From the NCBI RefSeq assembly GCF_000208865.1, contig NC_018398.1, positions 2,356,001 through 2,420,000 of the forward strand: 64,000 nt of DNA. The letters are read 5' to 3'. A program made the position numbers and the translations under genes. The notes under the pieces are model-generated. The model searched no databases and was not told the DNA's origin. It saw only the letters and a program-made list of their open reading frames with translations. The stretch comes from Neospora caninum Liverpool (Eukaryota > Apicomplexa > Conoidasida > Eucoccidiorida > Sarcocystidae). Below, in pieces: positions 25,568-37,500 of this stretch; the stretch's first letter is position 1, and each line of letters opens with the position of its first letter.

Positions 25568-28500
25568 ATGTCCGGCTCCTCTTCCTCACGCAGCGGGGAG
25601 AGCAGCCCGCCAAGCAGCGCTGCAGCTTCTTCATCGTCATCAGAGGAACGAATCTGTAGCTCTGGCCTCTCCTCTTCTCCCAGAGGGACCGGTTCCCTCT
25701 CGTCTTCGTCTAGCTCTTCGTCTTCCACACGAAAAGCGAGAGAAGATTGGCAGAGAAGTAGCAAATCCTCGAGTAGCGGCAGCTCGAGCCCTAGCAGTAC
25801 AAGCCTCTTTGGGAAAGGACGAGGCATCTCTTCGTTTTCTCAGGGGACCGGGGACGAAGACAGAGATTCTTCATCTCTGCCAAGCAAAAACAGGAACCGC
25901 CCGTTAAGCTTCACCGCGAGCTCCCAGTCCAGTAGTGCAGAAAATGCCTGGTCACAGAGCAACGATTTGCCGACACCATGCAGAGGATCCAGTCAAAGAG
26001 AAGATGAGGGCGGAGCGCGGAGAGGGACTTCGCTGCGAGTTTTGCCTTCTCGACAGGCGGGAAAGACTTCCTCTTTCACAGGAGGATCTCCATCGAGCGC
26101 GATGTCGTGCGACTGCTCCGCCTCGGACTCCCACTCTTCTGTGTCTTCTCTCCGTTCTCCCAGTGACGCCGTTTCTTCATCTCGCTCGTCGCTTCGTCAT
26201 GGAACGTCTCTCTCGGTTTCTGCGTCATCTTCCTCTTCACACCAGAAGCAGAAAGAAAGAAAACGAGCAAGCCGTCACTGCGACACGTCCTCGAGTCCTT
26301 CCCGGCGGCGGAGCGTCTCGGGCTGCCGTTTGATTCGCCCTTCGCCGTCGTCCTCGGAGACAACATCGATTTTCTGTGTCTCTTCTGGATCCTCGGGGAG
26401 ACGCCGAGTTGCGCGCTTGGAAAAGAAAGTCGCAGCTTCCTTCCAACCGGAGGACCATCCCGACTGCTTCGTGTGCCATCCTTCCCTGTGTGCGTCTTCT
26501 CGCCACGCGAAAGGCAATCAACAGTCTCTGCAGAGCTCTCCGTTTGAACGCTTCAACTTGGCCCCACAGCGCCCCTCTGTCGAGGCGACGTGCGTGTACG
26601 GTCATTGCCAGAGCCTGCGCTTTCCTCGGTGTGAAGCGGAAGCCGAGGCCTCCGCGACAAAGACAAAGTTTTCGCCTCTTGCGGGAGAGAGAAAGAGGGG
26701 GGAAGTTCGAAGCACGCGAAAAAGAAGTGCAAGCGCCTTCTCGGAGTCAGCAGTCTCACTCCGGGAGGACAGTCGGCGGGCGTCTCTCCTCTCTTGCTCC
26801 TTTCCCTCAGCTTCGTCACTTCTTGGCTCGGAACAATTTCTCTCTCCTCGTTGCGAGCTCCCCTCCCACCTCCAAGTAAACCAGCAACTCGCTCTGTTCC
26901 AGGCGAGAAGTGCCTTCGCTCCCAACAAGCGCCGTTCCTCCTGTGTGTCTTCTTTTCCTCCCTTTCCTAAGAGGGAAGAGCAAACTGCCGGAAGCGACAG
27001 AAGAACTGCAAGCTCGGCGTCTTTCTCTTCTCTTCGACCGTGTCAGCCTCCTGTCTCCTCTTCCCGCCCTGGTCCGTCTTTCTCTCTGCTTCCTTCTCCC
27101 CTCTTTTCCTTCGAAAGGCGTGACCAGGGAGACGCCTGTTCGCTACCCGACAAAGATGCAGGTGTCGTTACCCCTGCAGGGACGGACTTGTTTGTCGACG
27201 TCAGTCGAGAAATCCGAATCATCGATGCACTGACAGAGATTCAGAAAGATCCGCTCATTGCGGCGAACTGCGTCGATCACGGCGCAGCCCTATCCGAGGC
27301 CGGCTCTTCTCTCCTCCAGCCTCTGTCTTCGCGTCAGCAGCTCGCCTCGCCTTCCCCTGTCTCCTCTTCTCATCGCCGTCCTCTCCCGTTAGGCGAACCG
27401 GATCTCCAACTGGTTTCCAGACCCTCGCCGGGTCTCCGAAGGAGACAGGGAGACAACGACAGCTCGGCAGACGGCGCAATCCTGAAGGGGCATTCCTCGT
27501 CTTTGTTTCCTCTCCCGAACCCCTCCACGAGAAGACAACTCGAACAGCTCCTCGGCCGTCACCGGTCGTGCAGTGCAGCAGCCGGTCCTCGCGCCAATGC
27601 GTCTGGAGACGCCCCGCGTCCTTCGGCGTACGGTCCCTGTCCCCCCCCCTCTTCTTCCTCTCCTCAGCCGCGTGGCCGGGTCGAACAGAACAGCGCATGC
27701 ATGCGGGCGGCTTCCCGCGCTCGACAGGAGGCTCACGCGAAGACCACCAGAGAGCTCGACAGCCGGCGAAGCGACCTGGACTCTCGCGAACTGGAGAAGC
27801 GAGGCGACGAGAACATACCGGAGACAGAGGGAGAAGACGGAACGCCAGCTCGCGGGCGGTTTCGACAGGGAGGCGACTGCAGTGAGGAAAAAGGCGAGGC
27901 AAGATGGACCAGAACGATGGCGGAGTTCGTGGAAGAAGACGGAAACGTTCCCCGAATGAGTCAACTCGCGGACTTCCTCAAGAGCTGCCCCGTCGGGCCA
28001 TCTTCTCCACGCGGCAGCCTTTTTGGAGCGTGCGACAGGGAACAGAGAGACGACAGCACATCGATCGCAGCAGAAGCAAACGCCGACAGTCTCTCGGGCT
28101 CCTTGTCCGGGAATCAAGCAGCGGATGATCGCCGAGACGCACGAGAAGACGGGAGGGCCGAAGAAGGTCCATTCCAACGTCCAGAGGAGGTGCGAGGAAC
28201 GCCTCTCTGTCGGAGAAAACGCGACTTCCCGGCCAACGGACGAGGCATTTCGTCTCCGCGGGAGAGCTGTCCGGCGTCCTGTCGCTACACAGGACTCGCG
28301 GAACCCCACGGTGTCCCGCCTGGCTCCTTTTCGGCGTTCGCAAACAGCGACAACGAACGCCTGCGCGCCTGGGCTCGGCAGGGCCCTAGTGCTGAGGCCT
28401 TTGACCGCCTCGACCTCGTTTCGCGGCGGCTCGGGATCCCCGACAAGAAGACTCCAGCGGAGGCGCACCTTCGCCCCGCAGGTGTCGCCTCGCCCACCTC

Positions 28501-31500
28501 GCGGTCGCCGCTGCGGCTCCAAGACAGCAAAGCGGAAGGCAGCGCTTGGGGGCGTCTGACGAACGACTTGGATGCGTATCGTTGGAAGCAGTTGATGGAG
28601 CCGTCGTCGACGTTTCTCTCCGCGCCCGTGGCGACGTTGGGCCGCAGTCGCTCGCCTCAGGAGGGCGGCGACTCCGAAGGCGGCGCGAGCGAAGAGAGAG
28701 GCTGCGGGACATGTGCGGCGGAGATGAAGAGGTCTGCTGCTGCCGAGGCAGAGACGCGAGAGATTCTTGAAGCGTACGAGGCAGCCCGAGTCAAATTGCT
28801 CGCCAAAAGCGACGAGGAGGCCATGCATGCGGCGGTGTCCAACTCTCTGCATCAAGGCGAAAGAGCTCTAGGGAAGCTCGAAGCTGTGACCCGTCGACTC
28901 CTCAACACAGCCTGTCGCTCTTCGCAGTCTGCAGACCCGACGTCGCGCTCTTCGTCCTCGGCTTCTGCTTCCTCGTCGGCGGATTCTTTCTCGGGCGGAG
29001 ACAGCGAAGGCGCGTCAGAGGCGACGACGGTTGCGCCGAATTGTCCCTTCGCCTCTCCTGAGGGAGAGGGAAGAGGCTTTGCTGCGGAGGGAGACGGTCT
29101 CTGTGGGGACGGGCGAGACGGGAAACGAGACGCACTGCAGGAAAAACTGTGGGAAAGCGAGAGAGAAATTCACTCCAAAGACGAAGAAATCGGCCGGACG
29201 CTTCAAGCCGTCGCCGACTCCCAGGCAGAGCTCGCCCGGTGCAAACAGCAGCTTCAGGAGTGTCGCTCGGAAGCGCTCGAGGCCACGAAGAAAGCCGCAG
29301 CGGCTCAGCGGCTGGTCAAACTTCTTCAGCAGAAACGCCAGGAAGATCGAGAGAGATGGCGACAGGCGTTGGAAGAGTGCAGCAGAAAGCGAAGAAGTGA
29401 CACAGGAAGCGACGAAAGATCACACTCAACGTCTACACCGGGCGGCGACGAGGAACACGCAAAAGCATCGCTCTCTCGTGCTTCTTCCGCGTCCTCCTCT
29501 TCCTGTTCGTCCAGTTCTCGCTCGCGCTCATGTGCCTCTTGTTCTTCCTCTTGCTCTTCTTGTTCGTCCTCACGCTCCTCTTCTTGTTCTTGTTCTGCTT
29601 CCTCTCCTTCCTGTTCTTCGTGTTCTTCTTCCTCTTCTTCCTGTTCTTCTTCCTGTTCTTCTTCCTGTTCTTCTTCCTCTTCTTCCTGTTCTTCTTCCTC
29701 TTCTTCTTCCTCTTCTTCTTGTTCTTCCTCTTGTTCTTCCTCGGGTTCCGCTTCGCACTTCTCTACGTCTTCGTGCGCCGCGTCTCTGCTTTCTTCTTCG
29801 TCGGGTTTTCTCTTTCCCCTGGAAGAGGAGGATTTCCCAGAGGTCCAGCAATTCCTGGAGGAGGAGTACGAGGCGGAGACGCGGAACTACCAGGCGCGGA
29901 TTGAAGAGCTGCAGGCGCTGCTGGCGGACCGGAACGCAGCTGTCCAGCACCTGGAGGTGAAGGGGGAGGCCTTGCGCAATGAGATTGCCTTTCTGCAGTC
30001 GATGACTGAGGAGTTGAAGAAGGCGCGAGACGCGGAAGAAGACCAGATGCTGGCCACGCTGCGACAGCAAGTGGAGGAGGCAGAGGAAACCAATCTGCGT
30101 CTCGGGAGGGAGAAGGAACAGCTGCGCAGCGAACTGGATCGCGTGCGCGTCTCCTTCACGAAGCAGCTTGCGGCTCTGGAGACGCTGAACTGTCGCTTGC
30201 GGAAAGAGAAGGAAATCTTTGCAGACCGCGAGAAGAGCCAGCGGCGCCTCCACCAGGAGGAATACCAGAGAATGGAGAGAGAGTTGCATGCGCTCAGGTC
30301 CGAAAAAGAGGCGGGAGAAGCCGAACTTCTCGCCCTGTCCAGCGCCAAGGCCGCCGCAGAAATGAAGTGCGAACAACTCGAGCAACGGCAAGAGCACCTC
30401 AAGACACACCAGGAGCGCCTCTACGGGAACCTCCTTCATTTGAAAAACAAGGCTCAGGGCCTCGCCCTCACGCGAAAGTGCCAGGCGGGCGCTGCGCACC
30501 GAGAGACACCAGAAGAAGGAGAAAGCTCACACTTCGACACGGTAAGGAGAAACAGTGGACTGGACGGAGAGGAGAGAGACGCCCGAGGCTGCCAGCGTCG
30601 CGTCTCCACCGCGTTTCTCGCAGATTGTCGCGTCTTCCCGTGCGGGTCTCCTCGCTCTCGCTTTGGCCGATTCGGGAAACTCGAGACGATCGCTGACTTC
30701 TTTTCGGAGACGATTTGCATGCCGCGAGAACTGCCTCCATTTTTTTGTGGATGCACCTGCGACGCTTTCCTTCAGGCCTCTTTTCCCTTTTCTGCCTTTC
30801 TCCCTTCCTTCGGGTCTCTTTCCGCTCGCTCTCTCGTTCTCTCGTTTTCCTTCGTTTCTCGCTTCTGCAATCTCCCCTCTCCTTTTTGTCTCTGACTCCT
30901 GCGTTTCTGTCCGTCCCAGCTTTTCTCCCGTTTCTCTCCTTTTCTTTGCTTTCGCGCGTCCTCCACGCATGCGCATCCCGATTGACTCCATCTCACTCCC
31001 TCGTTCCTTCTCGCCCCCCCCCCTGTTCTCTTTTCCTGCTTTCCCAGGCTTCCTTCAGGCGTTTCGCCTCGTCAACCTCACACGACGGCTCTTCCGCGTC
31101 GGCCTCGAACGCCCTCACGTCACCCGCGGAGGGAACCGCAAACCTCTTTTCTTCTCCCTCTGGTTCGGGAAGCAGTGCGTCTCCAGAGGCCTCGGCTAGC
31201 CGGTCTCGGTCTTCGCCTTCAAGTTCGTCGTGCCTCGCGTCTTCGCCTTTCTGCCCTTCGAGTTCTAGCTCGAAGCGCGAGGCCTCGGGAACTCGCGAGC
31301 GCATGCACAGTAGGAGTGGGTCGGGCCTTCAGACTTCGCTCTCGTCTTGCGCCTCTTCGAGCGCCAACGTTTTCACGCAGAGTGAAGGGACTCTCCGCAG
31401 TCGCTCTGGCGTCTTGACCTCTGCTTCGCGTCCCCCGCTGCCTTCTCCGCCGGTGTCGTCGCTGGGTGCATCGTCGCAGGCGGCCAGGGATCTCGAGACG

Positions 31501-34500
31501 AGGGAGACTGGGGGCTTTTTCGAACGACTCTCCTCGCGCCTGCAGTCCATGCGGGAAGAGTCTGAGCGTCGCCAGCACGCGTTCCCCGCCCTGCCTCCCG
31601 CGATGCTGTCTCGCGAGCGGCAGGCGCAGCTGTCGGAGGCTGGCTTCTCAGACCGCGAGGGAAGGATGCAGACCGGCCAGTCTGCCGGGGACAGCTCGCC
31701 TCCTTCCAGCTTGCCGCGACTCTTCTCACAGAGTGGGACCTCGTCGGCTTCTCGTCGGACAGACGCGTTTCTGGGTTTTGGTGGAGACCAGATGGAACGA
31801 AAAGACGACGGCATTCCGTTTCCTTCCTCTTCCTCGCAAGACGAGAAACGCGGCGACGCCGGCGCAGAGCGAGACAAGACGTGTTTCACAGCACGACAAG
31901 AAGCCGGACATCTCCGGGGGCTCCCCTCGAGTGGCGAGAATGAGGAGTCAGTTACTTCTTCCGCTCTTTTCGCCCGAGCAAAACAGATGAAAAACTCTGG
32001 ACATTACTCGGAGCAGACGCCTCCCGACCTGCACGCACGCAGCGAGGCCTCCGCCAGTCCCGACAGTGAAGAATGCGACGAAGAAGGTGACGAGGCGTCT
32101 GTGACCGGGGAGGAAGACGAGAGAGAATCAGGGACACTGTCCTCTTCTCCCCGTCGGCGGCGTGCTACGAGAGAGCGCGGAAGACGAAATTCCAGTTTTT
32201 CCTCTCGCGACCGAGACAGCAATCAAAGTCAAGCTTCGTTCTCTGCTGCGGAGTCGCGGACGTCCTCAGAAGAGTCGCGAAGAAGCGACAAGTCAAGGTC
32301 CCCCTCAAGTTCGCGGGCGGCCTCCTCGTCTCGAGCTTCATCCCCGAGTCCAGAAGAAGACGATTCTGTGCGCGGAAAAACCCGACAAAGGAGGGACCGC
32401 ACTCGAATGGCTTCTTCAAGTTGGTCCCCGCGGTCCTCTCAGCACTCGGATGTCTCAGCCACCGAGGTGTCTGTACACCGGGGGGCCACGGCCTCAGGGA
32501 CTTCGGGTGTACATACACCGCAGGCTTCGGCCTCTCGCGGCTTCCCTACCCCTTCCAGAGTAACCACTGGAGAGCGAAAGCGGGCGTGTGTCTCGCGGGA
32601 CAGTTGCGCGCCGGAGGACAGGGGAGAGGGTAGCAGACCGGGGAATTCGACGATGAGAGAAGAGCCAAAGGCTTTTTCTCGTCGACAGTGCCCGCCACCA
32701 CAAGCTTCGAAGGCTCCCGCGGAGACCTCGACCACTCGAGGGGCTCTGGACCCGCCTGGGTCTTCCCAAGAGACGCCTCGAGAGAAATTGGAGAGACAAA
32801 GAGCGGGGCGAGAGCGCAAAGAGGAAAGAAACCGCGGGTGGCCTGCGTCGTTGACCGCTGGAAGAGAGAGAGGAATAAGCGATCGGAATTCAGGCTCGGG
32901 AGACTCGCAAGTCGCCTCCGCTACGTCCCACGGTCAAAACTCAGAGACAACAAAGAGCACGAAAGGCTGCACAGAAGGCTCTCCAAGACGCACTCCGTCT
33001 CCCGTGACAATCTACAAAACCTCGGCTTCTTCTCGGCGCTCAGCTTCCCAAAGAGAGAGCAGAGACGACGCGAGAAGTCGAAACACCGCTTCAGCCTCGT
33101 CGAGTTCGTACTCTCTTTATCGCCAGGGCGACTACTCGAGAGAAGGATCGCAAGGCGGCCCGCCTCCGGACTTCCAGTTCTCGGAGGCTTCTTCCTCTTC
33201 GTCCTCTTCCTCTTCGTCCTCTTCCTCTTCGTTTTCCCCTTCCGTCCCCTCTTTCTTCAACTCGTTGAACTCTGGAAGCTCGTCCTCAGCGCAAACGAAA
33301 GAAGAGGAAAGGCGCATCGAGGGCGACTCCCGTGCTTTCTCTCGCGCCCGTCTCGGCGGCCGGCCCTCCAGTCAGGGCCGAGTGGACTCTGAGCGCGCTA
33401 AGAAGCGAGAAAGAAACGCGAAGGCGCCCCACACCGCCCAGCCTCCCACGGTTTCTCCTCGCAAGACCGAAGGCTTACCCGCGAGGCCACCAAGAGAAGA
33501 CGGAAAAAGGAGGAAAGACGACCAACGCAGCGAGACGCAACCCAAGACAGACGAAGAAGGCCGGCAGGGAAAACGGAAGGAGACAGACAGACGCCCGCGC
33601 CAATCTTCGTATGTCACGCCATTCTCTCACATGTCTTCCTCTGGAGGCTTCCCCGCGACATTCCTACATGTCCATCCTTGAATCGACCTCTCCAGTCTCT
33701 TATTGCCTCACTCGCCCTGGAGAACCTCCAAAACGGATGGGAACACACGAGCCTGCCTCTGAACAAACGCGTCTGCTGTCTCCTCCCAAGCATAGTTGTA
33801 AACATTCACAACATGTATATATATGTATGTATATGTGAATACGTGTGAATGATGATATATATGAGCATGCATGAATCTATATTTTGATGGGTGCGTTTGT
33901 GGGTTTGTGTCTTCCTTGACACATTTCCGGTGTCACCGGCGTCTCCGCCTGCTCCATGTGAATACGTTGTTGTGCTTTTCTCTAGCCTGCCATCTTCCTT
34001 ACATGTATATCTCTGATTTACGACAGTTTCTCAAAGGAACCATTCCGTGATGCATCCAGCTTCACTCTTCTTGTCCCGTCATTTGTCCACCATACCTCGG
34101 CTGCTTTCCATTTCTCTTCCCCTGTTTTCCTTCCTCTCTTCCTTTAGCTCCTCCGTTTTTGGTATTTCCTTCTTATTCATTCTTCTGTCCTCTTTCGTCT
34201 TTTGCCTCTCGTCTGCAGGTTCGTCGACGACGGCGAAGGCTGTCGGGTGTCTCCCTCAGCTCTTCCGCGTGGAGACTGCACGGTCGGGCGCAGTCAACCC
34301 CTCGAGCGTGGACGCCCTCTGAGCGCGTCGCCTTCCCGTCGTCCTTCCCCTTCCAAAGATCCAACGCAGCCTTCAGGGACTCCGCCTGCAGCGACTTTCC
34401 CCCACGCCCATGATCTGCGTGGAGAGCCTTGCTGCCACCGAAGATGTGAAGGGAACCGCGCGTGTCCAAAACTAGAAGGCGAAGAAGGGCCGGAACTCTG

Positions 34501-37500
34501 TGCCCGCAGGCATCGGCCAGTCCCAGGCAGAGAGAGGCCTTCGGGCGCTTGTCACGCGAACAATTCCCTTGTGGACCACGGGAGAAACTGCCAAGCTGGA
34601 ACATCAACAGGCACTTCACGTAAACAGCCTGCTAATGCGTCCTCCACTTCCTCCTCTTCTTCCGCCTCTTCTTCCCCGTCCTCTTCTTCTTCGTCGTCCT
34701 CTTCTTCTTCGTCGTCCTCTTCTTCTTCCTCGTCATCTTCGGCGCGGACGGGAGACAGATACTCAGGTGACGCTGGGCGAAGAGAGGGAACTGGAGACAG
34801 CGGACAGCCCAGAGAGCGCCTTGCAGGTGAATGTGGCGAGGCAAGGTCATCGAGTCTCGCAGGAAGAGAAGATTCTTCCCGGTGGAGTATCCCGAACGAG
34901 CGAAGCTCGGAAGGCATCATTTCCGTTGCTGCGGAGGGTTCGTCCTCGCGTACACACGCCCCTCGCGAGGTTCGGGAGGCCGACGAGCGAGACGCAGCCG
35001 ACGCGCGTGACCGCACAAAGGGCCGCCCAGCCGACAGCTCCTCCACCCCGCGCGGGAGTCCCGCTGACGGCAGAACTTCTGACCCGAGATGCGCGAACGC
35101 TTCTTCATCTTATCCTTCGGAAAGAAGAACTGAGTTCCCGTCCCCGACCGCCTCTGACTGCCCTTCAAAAGAACGTCTCTGTGGGGAGGCGACCGGCGCG
35201 GCGAGCCTTGGGGCCAGAGACGGCTGTGGAGAGAGACAATCTGTTTTCCACAGCTCGGCGCGAGAAGCGAATGAAAGCCGTTTCGTTGCGCGTGCGCGGG
35301 AAGTCGCGGAAGACGCTTGCTGCCTTGAGACGCTGCGCAGAGACGCCCCGCCTTCGCGCGCCTTGAGGGACATGACGCACCTGCGCGTCACGAGTCGCAC
35401 CGCCGCGGAAATCGACGCATACAGGCGAAAAACGCATCCCGCATGCCACTATCAGGAGCATCTTGCTGCCTGTCCCTCCGCTGTCTGCTTGCGAGGCGCT
35501 GCCGGCGATCAGCCGCCTGCTTGCAGACAGCATCTCCCCGGCCTCGAAAAAGAAATCCTTCCCGGCTGCTGCCTGTTGCCAGAAGAGACGAAAGAGAGGG
35601 GGGATCGTGGGACATGCGTGCATGCGCAGTGGAAGGCCCTTGGAGATGAAGAGAGTCTCGGTGAACAGATGTGGCGTGCGGAGGAAGGACAGCGGGAGTG
35701 GGAAGAAGAGACAGGGAGGGCGAGGCGAGGGACTGGAGAGGAGACAGGGTCTCGCAGAGCTGCAGGTGTCTCCGAGGCCGGTCGAGGAACGTTCTTCTCG
35801 CCTTCGCAGCTTCGCCCGCAAATGGAGGACGAGCAAAGACAGCGAGAGGCGGAACTCGCAGTTGAGAAGGTTGCGAGAGATGCCGATCGAAACGCCTATT
35901 CTCACGAGCATGTCCAGAGTCTGAAAGAGAAGCTCCTGCGGACGACGCAAACGAACGAACTTCTCCGCATGCAAGGCAGGGAACTCGCGAGGAAAAATCG
36001 ACAACTCAGAGAGGTAAGCCTCCACCGGGTGAAAGTGGAAAGAAGAAAACTCAGGAGATACCGTCGGAATCCGAGAACAGGACAGTCGCTACCATTGGTC
36101 TGCGCCCCGCTGTCCGTACTTTGCCTCTGTGTTTTCAGCAGCTCTTCGGCGATCCAACGCCTCTTCCGTCTCTTTCTTCGATGGATTCTTCTCTGCCTCC
36201 CTCGCGCCAGCCGTCTCGCAAGTCGTCCTCTGTGTCTTTGCAACTTCCGCGGAGGCTCTCGCTGGGCGCGGACATCGCGCCGGGAGGCTTTCCGCCTTTT
36301 GCCCCTGTGGATCATGTGTGCGCGGGAAGTCGGGAGAGAGGCCGAGAGAAAGCTTTCCGATCTGACGAAAGTATGTCGTTTTTCGCCCGAGATCCCGAGT
36401 TCCCCTCTGAGTCTCTCCTGGGCGACATCAAGAGCAGTTCTTCGTTTCTGGAGCCTATCGAGGGACACTCTCAGTGCGGCGGATTGAGCCCCCGGTGGAG
36501 AGAAGACGCGCGAGCGAAGCAGCATGGCGCTCGCGATGAATGCGAGCCTTGCGCCTTTTTCAGCAACAGCGGCGTCGAAGAAGAGGCAGCCGTTCGCCGA
36601 CATGTGGATGTGCGCGGACACCCAGGGGAGCCCCACCTTTCGCCTCCACTTCCAGCTCAGCCGCAAAGGACAGAGGACGAGGTCGCGTACGTCCCGTCTC
36701 ATCTGTCGTCCCAGAGCATTCTTTCTTCCTTCTCCGACAGGTGTTGCCGTAGCTTCTTTCCCGAGGGCGAGGCGAGAGGAGACTGCGAGGAGAGCGTGCA
36801 GTTTCCGCTTGTGCAAGACCAGTCCTACAGCTCGCCTCGCTATGGCTACTCCGCTTCAGATCCTCGTCTCTGTTCTTCGCTCGCTTCGTTCTACGAAGGA
36901 GACTGTCTGCCGCTAGAGAACGACGGGGCCGAAGGCCGGGAAGGCGGCGCGAGACAACCTGTGTGGGGCGAGAGAGAAGATCAAGGAGACACTTGGGGGG
37001 CAAGGCCCGAGAGCCCCAGGCACGATGAGGACTGCTGCGCTTCGCAGCGACGCGAAGAAGCGCAGCGGGGAAGACGCGTGGACGAAGGCTTTGTGTACAA
37101 CGACGGAAGAGGAGAAGAAAGCCGGTTCATCTCTCCTTCCTTCTCGACACCCGTGTTCCTGCCTCTCCGCGGAGGTGACTGCCATCAAGGCGGAGTTGCG
37201 TTCGGCGCGGAGCCTTCGTGTCCATCGGTAAGCATTTACGTGGTAACTCCCGAATCGGAAAAGAAGGGGTTTTTCACTCTCGGAAAAAGGAAACAAAGCG
37301 CACGCTCAATGCCTCTCCGCAGCTGTTCTTTTTCCACGTGTACCTCCCCTCGGACTGTTTATAGATAGTTGCAGGGAAAGTCGAGATTTTGAAAACGGCG
37401 GGGTGCCGAGGTCCCCGGGAAAGAGCACGGAAGTGGCGAAAAAGGAATGGGTTATCCCTCGCTTCCAAAGCGACCCTTTCCGTTGATTTCTCGTCTCTTT

